This document shows, one piece after another, positions 1 through 9,747 of a DNA stretch of 64,000 bases. Numbering within the stretch: position 1 is the first letter of the stretch; each line of letters begins with the position of its first letter. Below the pieces are notes generated by a model. That model saw only the letters and a list, made by a program, of their open reading frames with translations, made no database searches and was not told the origin of the DNA. The stretch lies in the NCBI GenBank assembly GCA_041581635.1, contig JBFICW010000008.1:1-64000 (forward strand). The letters are read 5' to 3'. A program made the position numbers and the translations under genes. This DNA comes from Porticoccus sp041581635. GTDB taxonomy: Bacteria; Pseudomonadota; Gammaproteobacteria; Pseudomonadales; Porticoccaceae.

Positions 1-1
1 A

Positions 2-106
2 AAATCTGAAACCATTCACCTTGATGATCGTGAAGAAGCAATAAACGCAATAGGAATTCTCCGTATCAGTGATCCTGTATTTGAGTTCTCTCCAGCTTAC
101 AACTAA
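2..106 (+). CDS. C-terminal fragment of an unidentified protein
   Basis: One frame is open from the left edge of the window to a TAA at 104-106, giving about 34 residues that end in ...FEFSPAYN. The acidic and basic residue mix looks like real protein, but the piece is too short to assign a family. Its start lies outside the window. No clear terminator follows it. Confidence 0.45.
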   Translation, partial: KSETIHLDDREEAINAIGILRISDPVFEFSPAYN

Positions 107-638
107 TGGAAGCTGCCTCCATCTACGTTAGAAATTTATATTTTCTCTTGTTTTCAAGCCTGTCATTTTCTTAAGCATCGATGTTATCGAGACAACAAAA
201 AAATGGCACCGCTTGGATTTTTAATTAACCGATTTTAGCCCTGCACTAACACCGATTAGAGAGACACCCAAATCAAAAAAATAATACCTTAGGTCGACCT
301 GGGGTAGCCTTTACCTCACAATCTCATTCGATTAATACAAGCAGGGGCTGAAAAAACCTTCTGCCACAAGATCACTTTAAAGATCCATAACAATCCAAAA
401 AAATAGCCCGAGCTAGGCCAGCAAACTTAGACAAACTATTTTATATAGCTTTTTATCCAGACCGATAGGTAGCTCTAGCAGCCAGCTTCCAGGCTATACG
501 GGCTCTCTACAAGACGGACAACCACCTGCAATAGAATTTTCCAATACATTCAATAGCATATGAAAATGCCCCCATTACCCGCCGCTATGCTAATTTTAAG
601 TAGAGATGATTTATTCAAAAAATAAGGGAGCTATTTCA
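107..638. other. Intergenic region upstream of katG
   Basis: This AT-rich stretch of about 530 bases has no convincing reading frame on either strand. It contains a short GGTCGACC palindrome near 293-300. A good ribosome-binding site, AAGGGAG at 624-630, belongs to katG. I looked for a tandem ATAG/CTAT OxyR pattern, which would suit a peroxidase gene, and found only a partial match near 464-474, too weak to call. Confidence 0.4.
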
Positions 639-2858
639 ATGTTAAAAAATACATTATCTTTACTTACCATCTTGGCGGTAGCCCTATCACCATTAATGAC
701 ATCAAGCCCGGCTCAGGGTGAACCCATGTCGAAACACGATTGGTGGCCCGAAAAGCTCGACCTGCAACCGCTTCGCCAGCAGGACGCCGAATCCAATCCG
801 ATGGGCGATGACTTTAACTATGCTGAGGCGTTTAAAACACTCGATATCAATGCGGTAAAAAAAGACATTGAGGCACTAATGACCACCTCGCAAGACTGGT
901 GGCCGTCTGACTATGGCCACTACGGGCCACTTTTCATTCGCATGGCATGGCACAGCGCAGGTACGTACCGCGTGAATGATGGACGCGGAGGGGCCGGTGG
1001 CGGCCAGCAGCGGTTTGAACCGCTCAATAGTTGGCCTGACAATGTCAGCCTGGACAAGGCACGCCGACTACTCTGGCCGATCAAACAGAAATATGGCCGC
1101 AATATCTCGTGGGCTGATCTAATGGTTCTGACGGGTAATGTTGCATTGGAGTCCATGGGCTTTAAAACCTTCGGATATGCTGGCGGACGAGAGGATGATT
1201 GGGAACCCGATACGGTTTACTGGGGGCCCGAAAGCAAGTGGCTCGCCGATGAGCGCTACCATGGCGACAGGAAACTTGAGAAACCGCTCGCGGCCGTTCA
1301 AATGGGGCTGATTTACGTCAACCCGGAAGGGCCCAATGGTAATCCAGACCCGCTCGCCGCAGCCAAAGATATTCGAGAAACCTTTGGCCGCATGGCGATG
1401 AACGATGAAGAGACCGTTGCACTCATCGCTGGCGGACATACCTTTGGTAAAGCCCACGGCGCCCATGATCCGAATAAGTGTGTGGGCCCTGAACCCGCGG
1501 CTGCAGGCATAGAGGAACAAGGTTTTGGCTGGAAAAACAAATGCGGCAAGGGCAATGCAGAAGACACCGTTACCAGTGGCCTGGAAGGAGCCTGGTCAGC
1601 CAACCCAACGGCCTGGACGTCTCAATACCTGAACAATCTGTTCAACTTTGAGTGGGTAAAGACCAAGAGTCCTGCCGGTGCCACCCAGTGGATTCCGGCG
1701 GATAATCAGGGAGCGAACCTTGTTCCCGATGCTCATGTTAAGTCCCTGCGTCATGCGCCAATTATGTTCACTACTGACTTATCACTGAAATTTGACCCCA
1801 GCTATCGGGAAATAGCCAAGCGCTTTCAGGAAAACCCTGAAGCCTTTGAGCTGGCCTTTGCTAAAGCATGGTTCAAGCTGACCCACCGCGACATGGGACC
1901 ACGTGCACGCTATATCGGCGCTAACGCTCCTAAAGAGGCACTGCTTTGGCAAGACCCCGTGCCTGAGGTAGAACATGACCTGATAGATGGAAAGGACATC
2001 GCGCAATTGAAAGCTAAGGTTTTGGCATCTGGGTTAACCGTACCCGAACTTGTAAGAACCGCCTGGGCATCTGCCTCGACGTTCCGCGGTACCGATATGC
2101 GTGGTGGAGCAAATGGCGCAAGGGTTCGTTTGGCACCACAGAACAAGTGGGCGGCCAATGACCCCGATGAACTGGCGAAGGTGCTAAAACAGCTGGAAGG
2201 CATTCAGAGCAGTTTCAACCAGGCGCAATCTGGCGGCAAGAAAGTTTCACTCGCCGATCTGATTGTACTGGGCGGAGCCGCAGCCATTGAAAAGGCCGCT
2301 AAGGATGCCGGACAGAATATTCAGGTACCGGTAACACCTGGTCGTACGGATGCCTCACAAGCACAAACCGACGTGGCTTCCTTCACCGTGCTTAAGCCAA
2401 CTGCAGATGGGTTCCGCAACTACTATGATAAAGATGCCCGTTTATCACCTGCGGAGATGATCGTCGACAAAGCGAACCTGCTGGCGCTGAACGTCCCTGA
2501 AATGACCGTTCTGGTCGGTGGTATGCGAGCGCTAAATGCAAATACTGGAAAATCCAGGGATGGTGTTTTCACCGACAAACCAGGAACTCTGAGTAACGAC
2601 TTCTTCGTGAACCTGCTCGACATGTCTACCAAATGGTCGAAGTCATCTAAATCAGATGGTATATACGAGGGCCGCGATCGCAAGACAGGCAAACTCAAAT
2701 GGACAGCAACACCTGTCGATCTTATCTTTGGCTCGAACTCTGAGTTGCGAGCTGTGGCAGAAGTTTATGCCTCGAATGATGCAAAAGAGAAGTTTGTGCG
2801 AGACTTTGTTGATGCCTGGACCAAGGTGATGACCCTGGACCGTTTTGATCAACGTTAA
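639..2858 (+). CDS. katG: Catalase-peroxidase KatG with export signal
   Basis: Bifunctional haem catalase-peroxidase of about 739 residues that destroys hydrogen peroxide. The ATG at 639 is preferred because AAGGGAG lies 8 bases upstream; an in-frame ATG at 606 would add 11 residues. The distal Arg-Trp-His triad lies in the RMAWH motif (R101, W104, H105). The partners of the Trp-Tyr-Met adduct are present (Y226 in IYVNPEGPNG, M252 in the GRMAM stretch), and the proximal haem His is H267 in AGGHTFGKAHG. The two-domain length is normal for the family. Before the usual MSKHDWWP start there is a hydrophobic leader of about 27 residues (KNTLSLLTILAVALSPLM), which looks like a Sec signal peptide. 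This points to a periplasmic form like the exported KatG/KatP enzymes. It appears monocistronic, with hairpins after the stop. Confidence 0.97.
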   Translation: MLKNTLSLLTILAVALSPLMTSSPAQGEPMSKHDWWPEKLDLQPLRQQDAESNPMGDDFNYAEAFKTLDINAVKKDIEALMTTSQDWWPSDYGHYGPLFIRMAWHSAGTYRVNDGRGGAGGGQQRFEPLNSWPDNVSLDKARRLLWPIKQKYGRNISWADLMVLTGNVALESMGFKTFGYAGGREDDWEPDTVYWGPESKWLADERYHGDRKLEKPLAAVQMGLIYVNPEGPNGNPDPLAAAKDIRETFGRMAMNDEETVALIAGGHTFGKAHGAHDPNKCVGPEPAAAGIEEQGFGWKNKCGKGNAEDTVTSGLEGAWSANPTAWTSQYLNNLFNFEWVKTKSPAGATQWIPADNQGANLVPDAHVKSLRHAPIMFTTDLSLKFDPSYREIAKRFQENPEAFELAFAKAWFKLTHRDMGPRARYIGANAPKEALLWQDPVPEVEHDLIDGKDIAQLKAKVLASGLTVPELVRTAWASASTFRGTDMRGGANGARVRLAPQNKWAANDPDELAKVLKQLEGIQSSFNQAQSGGKKVSLADLIVLGGAAAIEKAAKDAGQNIQVPVTPGRTDASQAQTDVASFTVLKPTADGFRNYYDKDARLSPAEMIVDKANLLALNVPEMTVLVGGMRALNANTGKSRDGVFTDKPGTLSNDFFVNLLDMSTKWSKSSKSDGIYEGRDRKTGKLKWTATPVDLIFGSNSELRAVAEVYASNDAKEKFVRDFVDAWTKVMTLDRFDQR

Positions 2859-2869
2859 CCCCGACGATA

Positions 2870-2892
2870 CCAGAGGCCTCATGGGCCTCTGG
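2870..2892 (+). terminator. Hairpin just after katG
   Basis: A perfect 9-bp inverted repeat (CCAGAGGCC and GGCCTCTGG) with a 5-base loop starts 11 bases after the katG stop codon. No T-run follows, so it may act as an mRNA-stabilising hairpin ahead of the stronger terminator at 2941. Confidence 0.5.
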
Positions 2893-2940
2893 TTAAGTTC
2901 GGAACCTCCACCCATCATTTTCTAGGTCGATGGTTATTTT

Positions 2941-2973
2941 AAGGTCTGCAATTCCTATTGCAGACCTTTTTTG
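2941..2973 (+). terminator. Rho-independent terminator of katG
   Basis: An 11-bp perfect stem (AAGGTCTGCAA and TTGCAGACCTT) with a 6-base loop runs directly into a T-run (TTTTTTG). This is a classic intrinsic terminator downstream of katG. Confidence 0.85.
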
Positions 2974-3040
2974 TTTCAGAGTCGATCTTTAGAAAAACCC
3001 TGTTGTTTCCAGTATGTTCCTGACAGATATTGGTCCATCT

Positions 3041-3080
3041 AAAATAAAAAACGCCCTGTAAACAACACATCTACAGGGCG
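3041..3080 (-). terminator. Rho-independent terminator of icd
   Basis: CGCCCTGTA at 3052-3060 pairs perfectly with TACAGGGCG at 3072-3080. On the minus strand the stem is followed by a T-rich tail (complement of AAAATAAAAAA). It lies about 60 bases past the isocitrate dehydrogenase stop codon. Confidence 0.8.
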
Positions 3081-3143
3081 CTTAAATGGCAATAAAAGCT
3101 AAGGAAAATTTACCTGAAACTTTTTATACCGGTTACATAACAA

Positions 3144-5393
3144 TCAATGGCTCAGCGACTCATTAAAACTGCTCAACAAACCATTTAGGGTATCACTAGG
3201 ACGCATCGCTTTTTCAATCTTTGCTGTATCTGGTTGGTAGTAGCCGCCCATATCAACTGAGTGCCCCTGACAGTTATTGAGCTCATCAACAATCTTTTCC
3301 TCGTTGTCTTTAAGCTCTTTGGCCAACAGGGCAAAGCTAGCCTGCAACTCTGGATCTTCCGTTTGATCCGCAATCGCCTGCGCCCAATATAACGCCAAAT
3401 AGAAGTGGCTACCTCGGTTATCCAGCTCTCTCACTTTACGTGAAGGTGATTTGCCATTTTCAAGCAGCTGGCCAGTGGCCTGATCTAGTGTTTTGGCCAG
3501 AATTTGTGCTTTCGGATTATCCGATTTACCGGCCACTTCTTCGAGAGAAACCGCCAGAGCCAAAAACTCACCCAGTGAATCCCAACGCAAGTGCCCCTCT
3601 TCTGCAAACTGCTGGACATGTTTGGGGGCAGAACCACCCGCACCCGTTTCAAACAGTCCACCACCGGCCATCAAGGGAACAATTGAAAGCATTTTCGCGC
3701 TGGTACCCAATTCTAGGATCGGGAACAAGTCAGTCAGGTAGTCTCGCAAGACATTGCCCGTCACAGAAATTGTATCTTTGCCGTGTCTCAGACGTTCCAT
3801 GGTGTAACGGATAGCCCGGTCTGGCGACAGGATATAAATTCGAAGACCTTCGGTATCGTGATCTTTAAGGTATTTGTTCACCTTTTTGATCATCTCTGAG
3901 TCGTGGCCACGCTTTGCATCCAGCCAGAAGATCGCAGGCATACCACTTGCCCGTGCACGAGTCACTGCCAGTTTTACCCAGTCTTGAATCGGTGCATCTT
4001 TAGCCTGACACATACGCCAGATATCGCCTTGGCCAACACCTTCATGCTGTAGCAGGACATTGCCGCTCTGATCAACAATTCGCATTGTTCCATCGGCAGG
4101 GACTTCAAAGGTCTTGTCGTGCGAACCATACTCTTCAGCTTTCTGAGCCATTAGACCTACATTGGGAACGGTACCCATTTTTGTAGGATCAAAGGCATCG
4201 TGATGCTTACAGAAGTTGATTACTTCCTGGTAAATAGTGGCATAACAGCTGTCGGGAATAACGGCTTTAGTATCTTTCAACTTACCGTGTGCATTCCACA
4301 TCATGCCGCCATTACGAATCATCGCGGGCATAGACGCATCAACAATCACATCACTGGGTACATGCAGATTGGTAATACCTTTATCCGAGTCAACCATCGC
4401 CATTTCTGGACGTGTTTCATAACAACGACGGAATTCGTCTTCAACTTCCACACGCTTGGAATAAGGCAGCTTATCAATTTTTCTTAATACACTGCCAATG
4501 CCATCATTGGGATTAACATCCAACTCTTTTAGGGTTTCGGCATATTTTTCAAAAGCATCTTTGTAATAAACCTTCACCGCATGACCAAATATGATGGGGT
4601 CAGAAACCTTCATCATGGTTGCTTTTAAGTGCAAGGAGAAAAGCATATTCGCTTTTCTCGCCCCTTCCATTTCTTCATCGAGAAACTTGCGTAGTGCCTT
4701 AACGCTCATGTACATGGCGCTAACAATTTCACCTTCCTGAACAGGAATGTTTTCTTTCAGAACGGTTACCTTGCCGTCGTTTTCAACCAGCTCAATCTTG
4801 AGCTGGTCGGCTTTTTCCATCGTGGTGGCAATATCACTGTGATAGAAATCACCGCCACGCATATGCGCCACATGTGTTCTGGATGACTGACTCCATTTCC
4901 CCATTGAGTGAGGATGGTTACGCGCATACTGCTTCACAGCCGCTGGCGCACGTCGATCAGAATTGCCTTCTCGCAATACAGGGTTGACAGCACTACCCAA
5001 TATTTTTGCGTAAGTTGCTTTAACAGCCTCTTCTTCAGAATTTTTGGGTGCTTCAGGGTATTCAGGAATATCGTAGCCATGTGACTTAAGCTCAGCGATA
5101 GCTTCCAGTAGCTGAGGAATAGAGGCACTGATATTAGGTAACTTTATGATATTGGCATTAGGGTCTTGAGTCAGTTTGCCTAGCTCACTAAGGGCATCGG
5201 TCACTTTCTGGTCTTCAGTAAGATTCTCAGGAAACGCAGAAATAATTCGCGCTGCAAGAGAGATATCCCTGGTTTCAACGTCAATGTCAGCCGCATGTGC
5301 AAATGTATTAATGATAGGAAGCAAGGAATAGGTTGCCAGGGCTGGTGCTTCGTCTGTAATGGTATAAATAATCTTGGGTTTTTGTTCTGTCAT
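3144..5393 (-). CDS. icd: Monomeric NADP-dependent isocitrate dehydrogenase (IDH-II)
   Basis: TCA-cycle enzyme that oxidatively decarboxylates isocitrate to 2-oxoglutarate with NADP. At 749 residues it belongs to the large monomeric class (usually about 740), not the 45-kDa dimeric class. The N-terminal KIIYTITDEAPALATYSLLPI and the internal NPVLREGNSDRRAP and SVTGNVLRDYLTDLFPILEL stretches are typical of that class. GGGAG sits 4 bases before the ATG. It has its own terminator and an FNR/ANR-like palindrome about 156 bases upstream. It makes cytosolic NADPH, which links it to pntAB nearby. Confidence 0.97.
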   Translation of the reverse strand: MTEQKPKIIYTITDEAPALATYSLLPIINTFAHAADIDVETRDISLAARIISAFPENLTEDQKVTDALSELGKLTQDPNANIIKLPNISASIPQLLEAIAELKSHGYDIPEYPEAPKNSEEEAVKATYAKILGSAVNPVLREGNSDRRAPAAVKQYARNHPHSMGKWSQSSRTHVAHMRGGDFYHSDIATTMEKADQLKIELVENDGKVTVLKENIPVQEGEIVSAMYMSVKALRKFLDEEMEGARKANMLFSLHLKATMMKVSDPIIFGHAVKVYYKDAFEKYAETLKELDVNPNDGIGSVLRKIDKLPYSKRVEVEDEFRRCYETRPEMAMVDSDKGITNLHVPSDVIVDASMPAMIRNGGMMWNAHGKLKDTKAVIPDSCYATIYQEVINFCKHHDAFDPTKMGTVPNVGLMAQKAEEYGSHDKTFEVPADGTMRIVDQSGNVLLQHEGVGQGDIWRMCQAKDAPIQDWVKLAVTRARASGMPAIFWLDAKRGHDSEMIKKVNKYLKDHDTEGLRIYILSPDRAIRYTMERLRHGKDTISVTGNVLRDYLTDLFPILELGTSAKMLSIVPLMAGGGLFETGAGGSAPKHVQQFAEEGHLRWDSLGEFLALAVSLEEVAGKSDNPKAQILAKTLDQATGQLLENGKSPSRKVRELDNRGSHFYLALYWAQAIADQTEDPELQASFALLAKELKDNEEKIVDELNNCQGHSVDMGGYYQPDTAKIEKAMRPSDTLNGLLSSFNESLSH

Positions 5394-5970
5394 GTCACTC
5401 CCTCTCTGATTGCCTAGCCGACCTCACAAAAACAATAGGTCACTAACTAATAGGCGCTGTATCTTATAAATTCTGGGTGCAGATCATACAGAAAAACACC
5501 GAGACTTTACAGGTCGTAAAAAAACTACAGACAGGAAAAAAGGCTTTTTTGACGTATATCAAAGCTATTAGCCTCTCGGTGAAGCGGGCTTTTTGTGAAA
5601 ATCCACAACCTGAGGGCGCAAAAACTAAAAAATTGGCTTAGAGAACCAGACAGCTAGCCAACCATTTGTCTAACTTAGCCCTAAGGCAAGCAACGCCAAG
5701 GACTTCAGCCCACAACAGTTTTGTAGAATTTATACCAATTAAACACTTTGCAGGCTGATTCTTAGCTCTCTTTGTTCTAACAACACTCACTCAAGTACCC
5801 GAGCAAGAGCCCAAGCCACGAACTTTTCAATTGATGCGATGAATATAGACTAAAGGAGTATGCCCAGTTGCTTTGATGGAGCCTCGCTGAAACTAAGGAA
5901 AGCTCTTTGATGAATTTTTTTGATAACCAAGCATCTAACCCCGGCTCATGCTGCCGGCGAACACAACAGC
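5394..5970. other. Long intergenic region upstream of icd
   Basis: About 575 bases separate icd from the next minus-strand gene. Frames crossing it look like chance openings. The icd-proximal part holds a TTGAC-N4-ATCAA palindrome, described separately. I see no RNA gene or repeat in the rest. Confidence 0.4.
5549..5562. promoter_or_regulatory. FNR/ANR-like box upstream of icd
   Basis: TTGACGTATATCAA matches the FNR/ANR consensus TTGAT-N4-ATCAA at 9 of 10 defined positions. It lies 156 bases upstream of the icd start codon, in the only promoter region available to icd. Oxygen-responsive control is an inference from the match. CRP-type binding is less likely because the TGTGA core is absent. 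Confidence 0.5.
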
Positions 5971-6378
5971 TTAATTTTTAGAACACAGGCCAGAAACTCT
6001 CATCTGACGCCCCGTATGTCCGCCCGACGTGTAACTAAAGCCCGAAGGACCAATACCTGTGTGCAATACAAACGTTTTAGAGTTAACGCTATACATAAAG
6101 ATCATCGATTTATTCAGTGCTTTTATTTGATACCCTGAGTTAACCTTCAGCATTAAATGATGAGTACCAAACCCATCAATGCGACTATTTTTAACAACCA
6201 CATCATCGCCGTTGATGGTAACTTCCAGTTCGCCCCCGTCCATATCTAGTGATCGGCCCGCAGATACCTTGTAGACACTATCCACGGGGCATATATATAC
6301 CTCTTCTTCATCTGCATAGAGGTTGCCAGTCACAAATAGTGAAACAAACAATATTGGAAATGCACACTTTTTAATCAT
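5971..6378 (-). CDS. Small secreted hypothetical protein
   Basis: A 135-residue protein with a clear Sec signal peptide (KKCAFPILFVSLFVTGNLYA, then DEEEVYICPVD). The mature part has two cysteines (in YICPVD and SGLCSKN) that could form one disulphide, and a beta-rich composition with no charged domain pattern that I recognise. The ATG start at 6376-6378 puts the signal peptide at the very N-terminus. It lies alone between icd and pntB with wide gaps on both sides. No function is assigned; a periplasmic location is inferred from the leader. Confidence 0.65.
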   Translation of the reverse strand: MIKKCAFPILFVSLFVTGNLYADEEEVYICPVDSVYKVSAGRSLDMDGGELEVTINGDDVVVKNSRIDGFGTHHLMLKVNSGYQIKALNKSMIFMYSVNSKTFVLHTGIGPSGFSYTSGGHTGRQMRVSGLCSKN

Positions 6379-6750
6379 TAAGTAACCCGACCTTTATCTT
6401 TAATCGCCAATATAGTGACAGCAAACACCACTAATAGTTAGCTAAGCAGCACTAATTCTTTGACTATCACTGCGAATAGACCGATCTCATAATCAGAAAA
6501 GCCTTTGAGATCAACAATTGATAAAACCAGTGACATCCTCCGCGTTACGATCGCAGCTGTCAATGTTCATGCAGATCGAGTATCAGATCGTTATCGCTGA
6601 TGACAAAGAAAATCGGCGTAAAAAAATGGTCAGCGTGCCCGCTGAAAGGGACTCTTCTCCCTCAAAACCAATGAGTTCCATAAAGGGAACGAAACTGAGG
6701 CTGACTATTCCCAGAAAATTTCCAGTATAGCCAGCCTCTGTTTAAAGACA
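6379..6750. other. Non-coding stretch between the secreted protein gene and pntB
   Basis: About 370 bases without a convincing gene. A plus-strand frame of 70 codons at 6518-6730 has no good ribosome-binding site and no recognisable content, so it was not called. Near the pntB stop, GAGGCTGACTAT (6697-6708) and ATAGCCAGCCTC (6727-6738) form a 12-bp stem with one mismatch and an 18-base loop. This is a possible pntAB transcript end, although no T-run follows it on the minus strand. Confidence 0.4.
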
Positions 6751-8157
6751 TTAGGTGTTACGTAAACCACCCAGTAGTTTGTCGACACTCTCCTTGGCAT
6801 CCCCAAACAACATGCGGGTATTTTCTTTAAAGAACAGCGGGTTATCCACACCCGCGTACCCTGAGGCCATGCCACGTTTCAGAACCACTACCTGACGAGC
6901 TTTCCATACCTCCATGACTGGCATACCGGCAATGGGGCTATTTGGATCGTCCATGGCAGCAGGGTTAACCGTATCGTTGGCACCAATAACCAGAACCACA
7001 TCGGTGGTTGGAAAATCTTCGTTGATCTCATCCATCTCCAACACGATGTCATAGGGCACTTTAGCTTCGGCCAAAAGTACGTTCATATGGCCAGGCAAGC
7101 GTCCAGCAACGGGGTGTATACCAAAACGAACAGTCACACCATTATCTCGCAAAAGCCTGGTGATCTCCCCTACCGCATTTTGAGCCTGCGCCACAGCCAT
7201 ACCGTAACCCGGCACAATGATCACAGACTCAGACGAGGTCAATTCCTCACAAACATCATCAATTGTGGTTTCCTGTACGGTCAAGTCTGAATCAACTACC
7301 GCACTGGAGCCATTTGAGGTCTGACCAAAACCGCCCAGAATAACGCTGACAAAGGAACGGTTCATTGCCCGGCACATGATGTAACTCAGAATGGCACCAC
7401 TACTGCCCACCAAAGCACCGGTCACAATCAACAGGTCATTACCCAGCATAAAACCAATGGATGCCGCCGCCCAACCGGAATAACTGTTCAGCATGGACAC
7501 CACCACGGGCATATCTGCTCCGCCAATGGCCATAATAAGGTGGACACCTAGCACACAGGCGATCACTGTCATTACAATCAGAGGAAACATGCCTTCGGCG
7601 ACACTATCTGCACCTATGAACCACGCGCCCAACAAGACCGAAACACCCAGCGCCACCAAATTCATCAGGTGGCGTCCAGGCAAGGTCATCGCACCACTGG
7701 GGACACGTCCATCCAACTTGCCACAAGCAATCAATGAACCGGTAAATGTGATGGCACCAATAAAGATACCGAGGAACACTTCCACCAGCTTTATGGTGTG
7801 TTCTGCACCATGGGTAACGACCAATGGATCGAGATAACCGGAGAAACCAACAAATACCGCAGCCAAACCAACAAAGCTATGCAGCAATGCCACGAGTTGG
7901 GGCATCTGGGTCATTTCTACGCGATTGGCAAGCAGCATGCCGACACCAGCGCCAATAAGTATGGCGAATACAATGGCTACAACGCCGCCTGCCCCCATGC
8001 TGACACCGGCGATGGTCGCGCCCACAGCAATGAAGATTCCGGCAATTCCGTAGAAATTACCACGCCTTGCCGACTCTTGATGACTCAACCCACCAAGGCT
8101 GAGAATGAATAATATACTGGCCACAACATAGGCCACACTGACAAATCCTGTGCTCAT
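6751..8157 (-). CDS. pntB: NAD(P) transhydrogenase subunit beta
   Basis: Beta subunit (468 residues) of the proton-translocating transhydrogenase, which moves hydride between NADH and NADP using the proton gradient. The first half is a chain of hydrophobic membrane segments. The C-terminal third is the NADP-binding domain (dIII), with the expected VIIVPGYGMAVAQAQ nucleotide loop and the VLVIGANDTVNPAA and KRGMASGYAGVDNPLF motifs. GGAG lies 9 bases before the ATG. It starts only 12 bases after pntA, so the two are one transcript. Confidence 0.97.
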   Translation of the reverse strand: MSTGFVSVAYVVASILFILSLGGLSHQESARRGNFYGIAGIFIAVGATIAGVSMGAGGVVAIVFAILIGAGVGMLLANRVEMTQMPQLVALLHSFVGLAAVFVGFSGYLDPLVVTHGAEHTIKLVEVFLGIFIGAITFTGSLIACGKLDGRVPSGAMTLPGRHLMNLVALGVSVLLGAWFIGADSVAEGMFPLIVMTVIACVLGVHLIMAIGGADMPVVVSMLNSYSGWAAASIGFMLGNDLLIVTGALVGSSGAILSYIMCRAMNRSFVSVILGGFGQTSNGSSAVVDSDLTVQETTIDDVCEELTSSESVIIVPGYGMAVAQAQNAVGEITRLLRDNGVTVRFGIHPVAGRLPGHMNVLLAEAKVPYDIVLEMDEINEDFPTTDVVLVIGANDTVNPAAMDDPNSPIAGMPVMEVWKARQVVVLKRGMASGYAGVDNPLFFKENTRMLFGDAKESVDKLLGGLRNT

Positions 8158-8169
8158 GATCGGTGTCTC

Positions 8170-9747
8170 CTATTTGCGGAACATTTTGAGCATACGATGG
8201 GTCACTCTGAACCCACCCGCTATATTGATCGTCGCAATCAGCACTGCCACAAACGACATAATGCCAACAGCGGCGTTTCCGGCCTGAACCAAATGAAGAA
8301 TGGCACCAATCACAATAATGCCACTAATCGCATTAGTTACACTCATTAGCGGGGTATGCAAAGATGCCGTCACATTCCAGACTACCTGCCAACCAATGAA
8401 ACACGCCAGCACGAAGACAGTGAAATGGCTGAGAAAGCTTTCCGGTGCATAACCACCGATTCCCAAAAGCGCAGCCACAGTCACAGCCAATATTGACCCC
8501 TTTCCTAACCATCTCTTGATAAGTGAGGGTTTAGCGGGTTCCTCACCTGCTGGAGAAGGCTCTTCAGTACCCGGTGTTGGAGGGGCACTGGCAGACACTT
8601 CAACTTTGGGTGGTGGCCAGGTGATTTCACTCTCCTTAACCACAGTGACACCGCGAACAACGGTATCTTCCATATTCACCTGTGGCTGGCCATCTTTCTC
8701 GGGAGTCAAATCAGATAACAAATGCACGAGGTTACTGGCATACAGGTCGCTTGAAACCTTAGCCATGCGACTGGGCAGGTCGGTATAACCTATCAAGGTG
8801 ACATCGTGATCCACGACAACCTCTCCCGGTACCGTGAGCTCACAGTTACCACCCCGCTCTGAGGCCAGGTCGACAACCACGCTACCCGGTTTCATGGACT
8901 GAACCATCGCCGCTGTAATTAACTTGGGCGCAGGCCTTCCGGGGATCAACGCAGTAGTGATGATGATATCGACCTCTTTGGCCTGCTCGGCGAACAGTGC
9001 CATTTCAGCCGCAATAAACTCATCACTCATTTGCTTGGCGTAACCACCGCCACCACTGCCATCCTCATCGGAGAAATCCAACTCAAGGAATTCGGCCCCC
9101 ATACTTTCGACTTGCTCTTTTACTTCCAGCCGAGTATCAAAGGCACGAACAATCGCCCCCATACTATTCGCAGTACCGACGGCAGCCAAACCTGCAACAC
9201 CAGCACCAATAATCATCACCTTAGCTGGGGGCACTTTACCCGCCGCGGTGACCTGACCAGTAAAGAAACGACCAAAATGATTTGCCGCTTCAATAACAGC
9301 TCGGTAGCCCGCAATGTTAGCCATTGCACTAAGGGCATCCATTTTCTGTGCTCGGCTAATACGGGGTAGGCTATCGATAGCAAAAACAGTCGCCTTCTTT
9401 GCCGCAAGCTGATCGAGCAACTCAGGACTTTGGGCTGGCCAAATGTAACTAACAAGATAAGCACCCTCTTTCATCAGGTCGACTTCGTGTCGACCTAACT
9501 CGGGGTGCATCATAGGAGCTCGAACTTTAAGGATAAAATCTGATTGCCCCCAAAGGGATGGGGCGTCAACAGAAATGGCGGCACCAGCCGCCATGTAGGC
9601 ATCGTCGTCATAGTGTGCCGGGTCACCTGCACCAGACTGAACAACCACCTCATAACCAAGCTTGATTAACTTCTGAACAGAAGCAGGTGTTGCCGCTACA
9701 CGTCGTTCATCTAGAAAAACTTCTTTAGGTATACCTAATTTCATCAT
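8170..9747 (-). CDS. pntA: NAD(P) transhydrogenase subunit alpha
   Basis: Alpha subunit (525 residues from the chosen start) of the inner-membrane transhydrogenase. It has an N-terminal alanine-dehydrogenase-like region, an NAD-binding Rossmann domain (VMIIGAGVAGLAAVGTA), a Pro/Ala-rich linker around residues 380-400, and about four C-terminal membrane segments. This is the single-chain alpha arrangement seen in E. coli, not the split PntAA/PntAB type. The ATG at 9745-9747 is chosen because GGAGG sits 8 bases upstream; a longer frame opening with TTG at 9768 would place that site inside the gene. Confidence 0.96.
   Translation of the reverse strand: MMKLGIPKEVFLDERRVAATPASVQKLIKLGYEVVVQSGAGDPAHYDDDAYMAAGAAISVDAPSLWGQSDFILKVRAPMMHPELGRHEVDLMKEGAYLVSYIWPAQSPELLDQLAAKKATVFAIDSLPRISRAQKMDALSAMANIAGYRAVIEAANHFGRFFTGQVTAAGKVPPAKVMIIGAGVAGLAAVGTANSMGAIVRAFDTRLEVKEQVESMGAEFLELDFSDEDGSGGGGYAKQMSDEFIAAEMALFAEQAKEVDIIITTALIPGRPAPKLITAAMVQSMKPGSVVVDLASERGGNCELTVPGEVVVDHDVTLIGYTDLPSRMAKVSSDLYASNLVHLLSDLTPEKDGQPQVNMEDTVVRGVTVVKESEITWPPPKVEVSASAPPTPGTEEPSPAGEEPAKPSLIKRWLGKGSILAVTVAALLGIGGYAPESFLSHFTVFVLACFIGWQVVWNVTASLHTPLMSVTNAISGIIVIGAILHLVQAGNAAVGIMSFVAVLIATINIAGGFRVTHRMLKMFRK

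Noticed and set aside
464..480. OxyR-type site upstream of katG
   Set aside because: Only one partial ATAG...CTA-like match; the four-element consensus is not present.
6518..6730. A 70-codon plus-strand reading frame upstream of the pntB 3' end
   Set aside because: No ribosome-binding site, no recognisable sequence, and it overlaps the inverted repeat that may end pntAB transcription.
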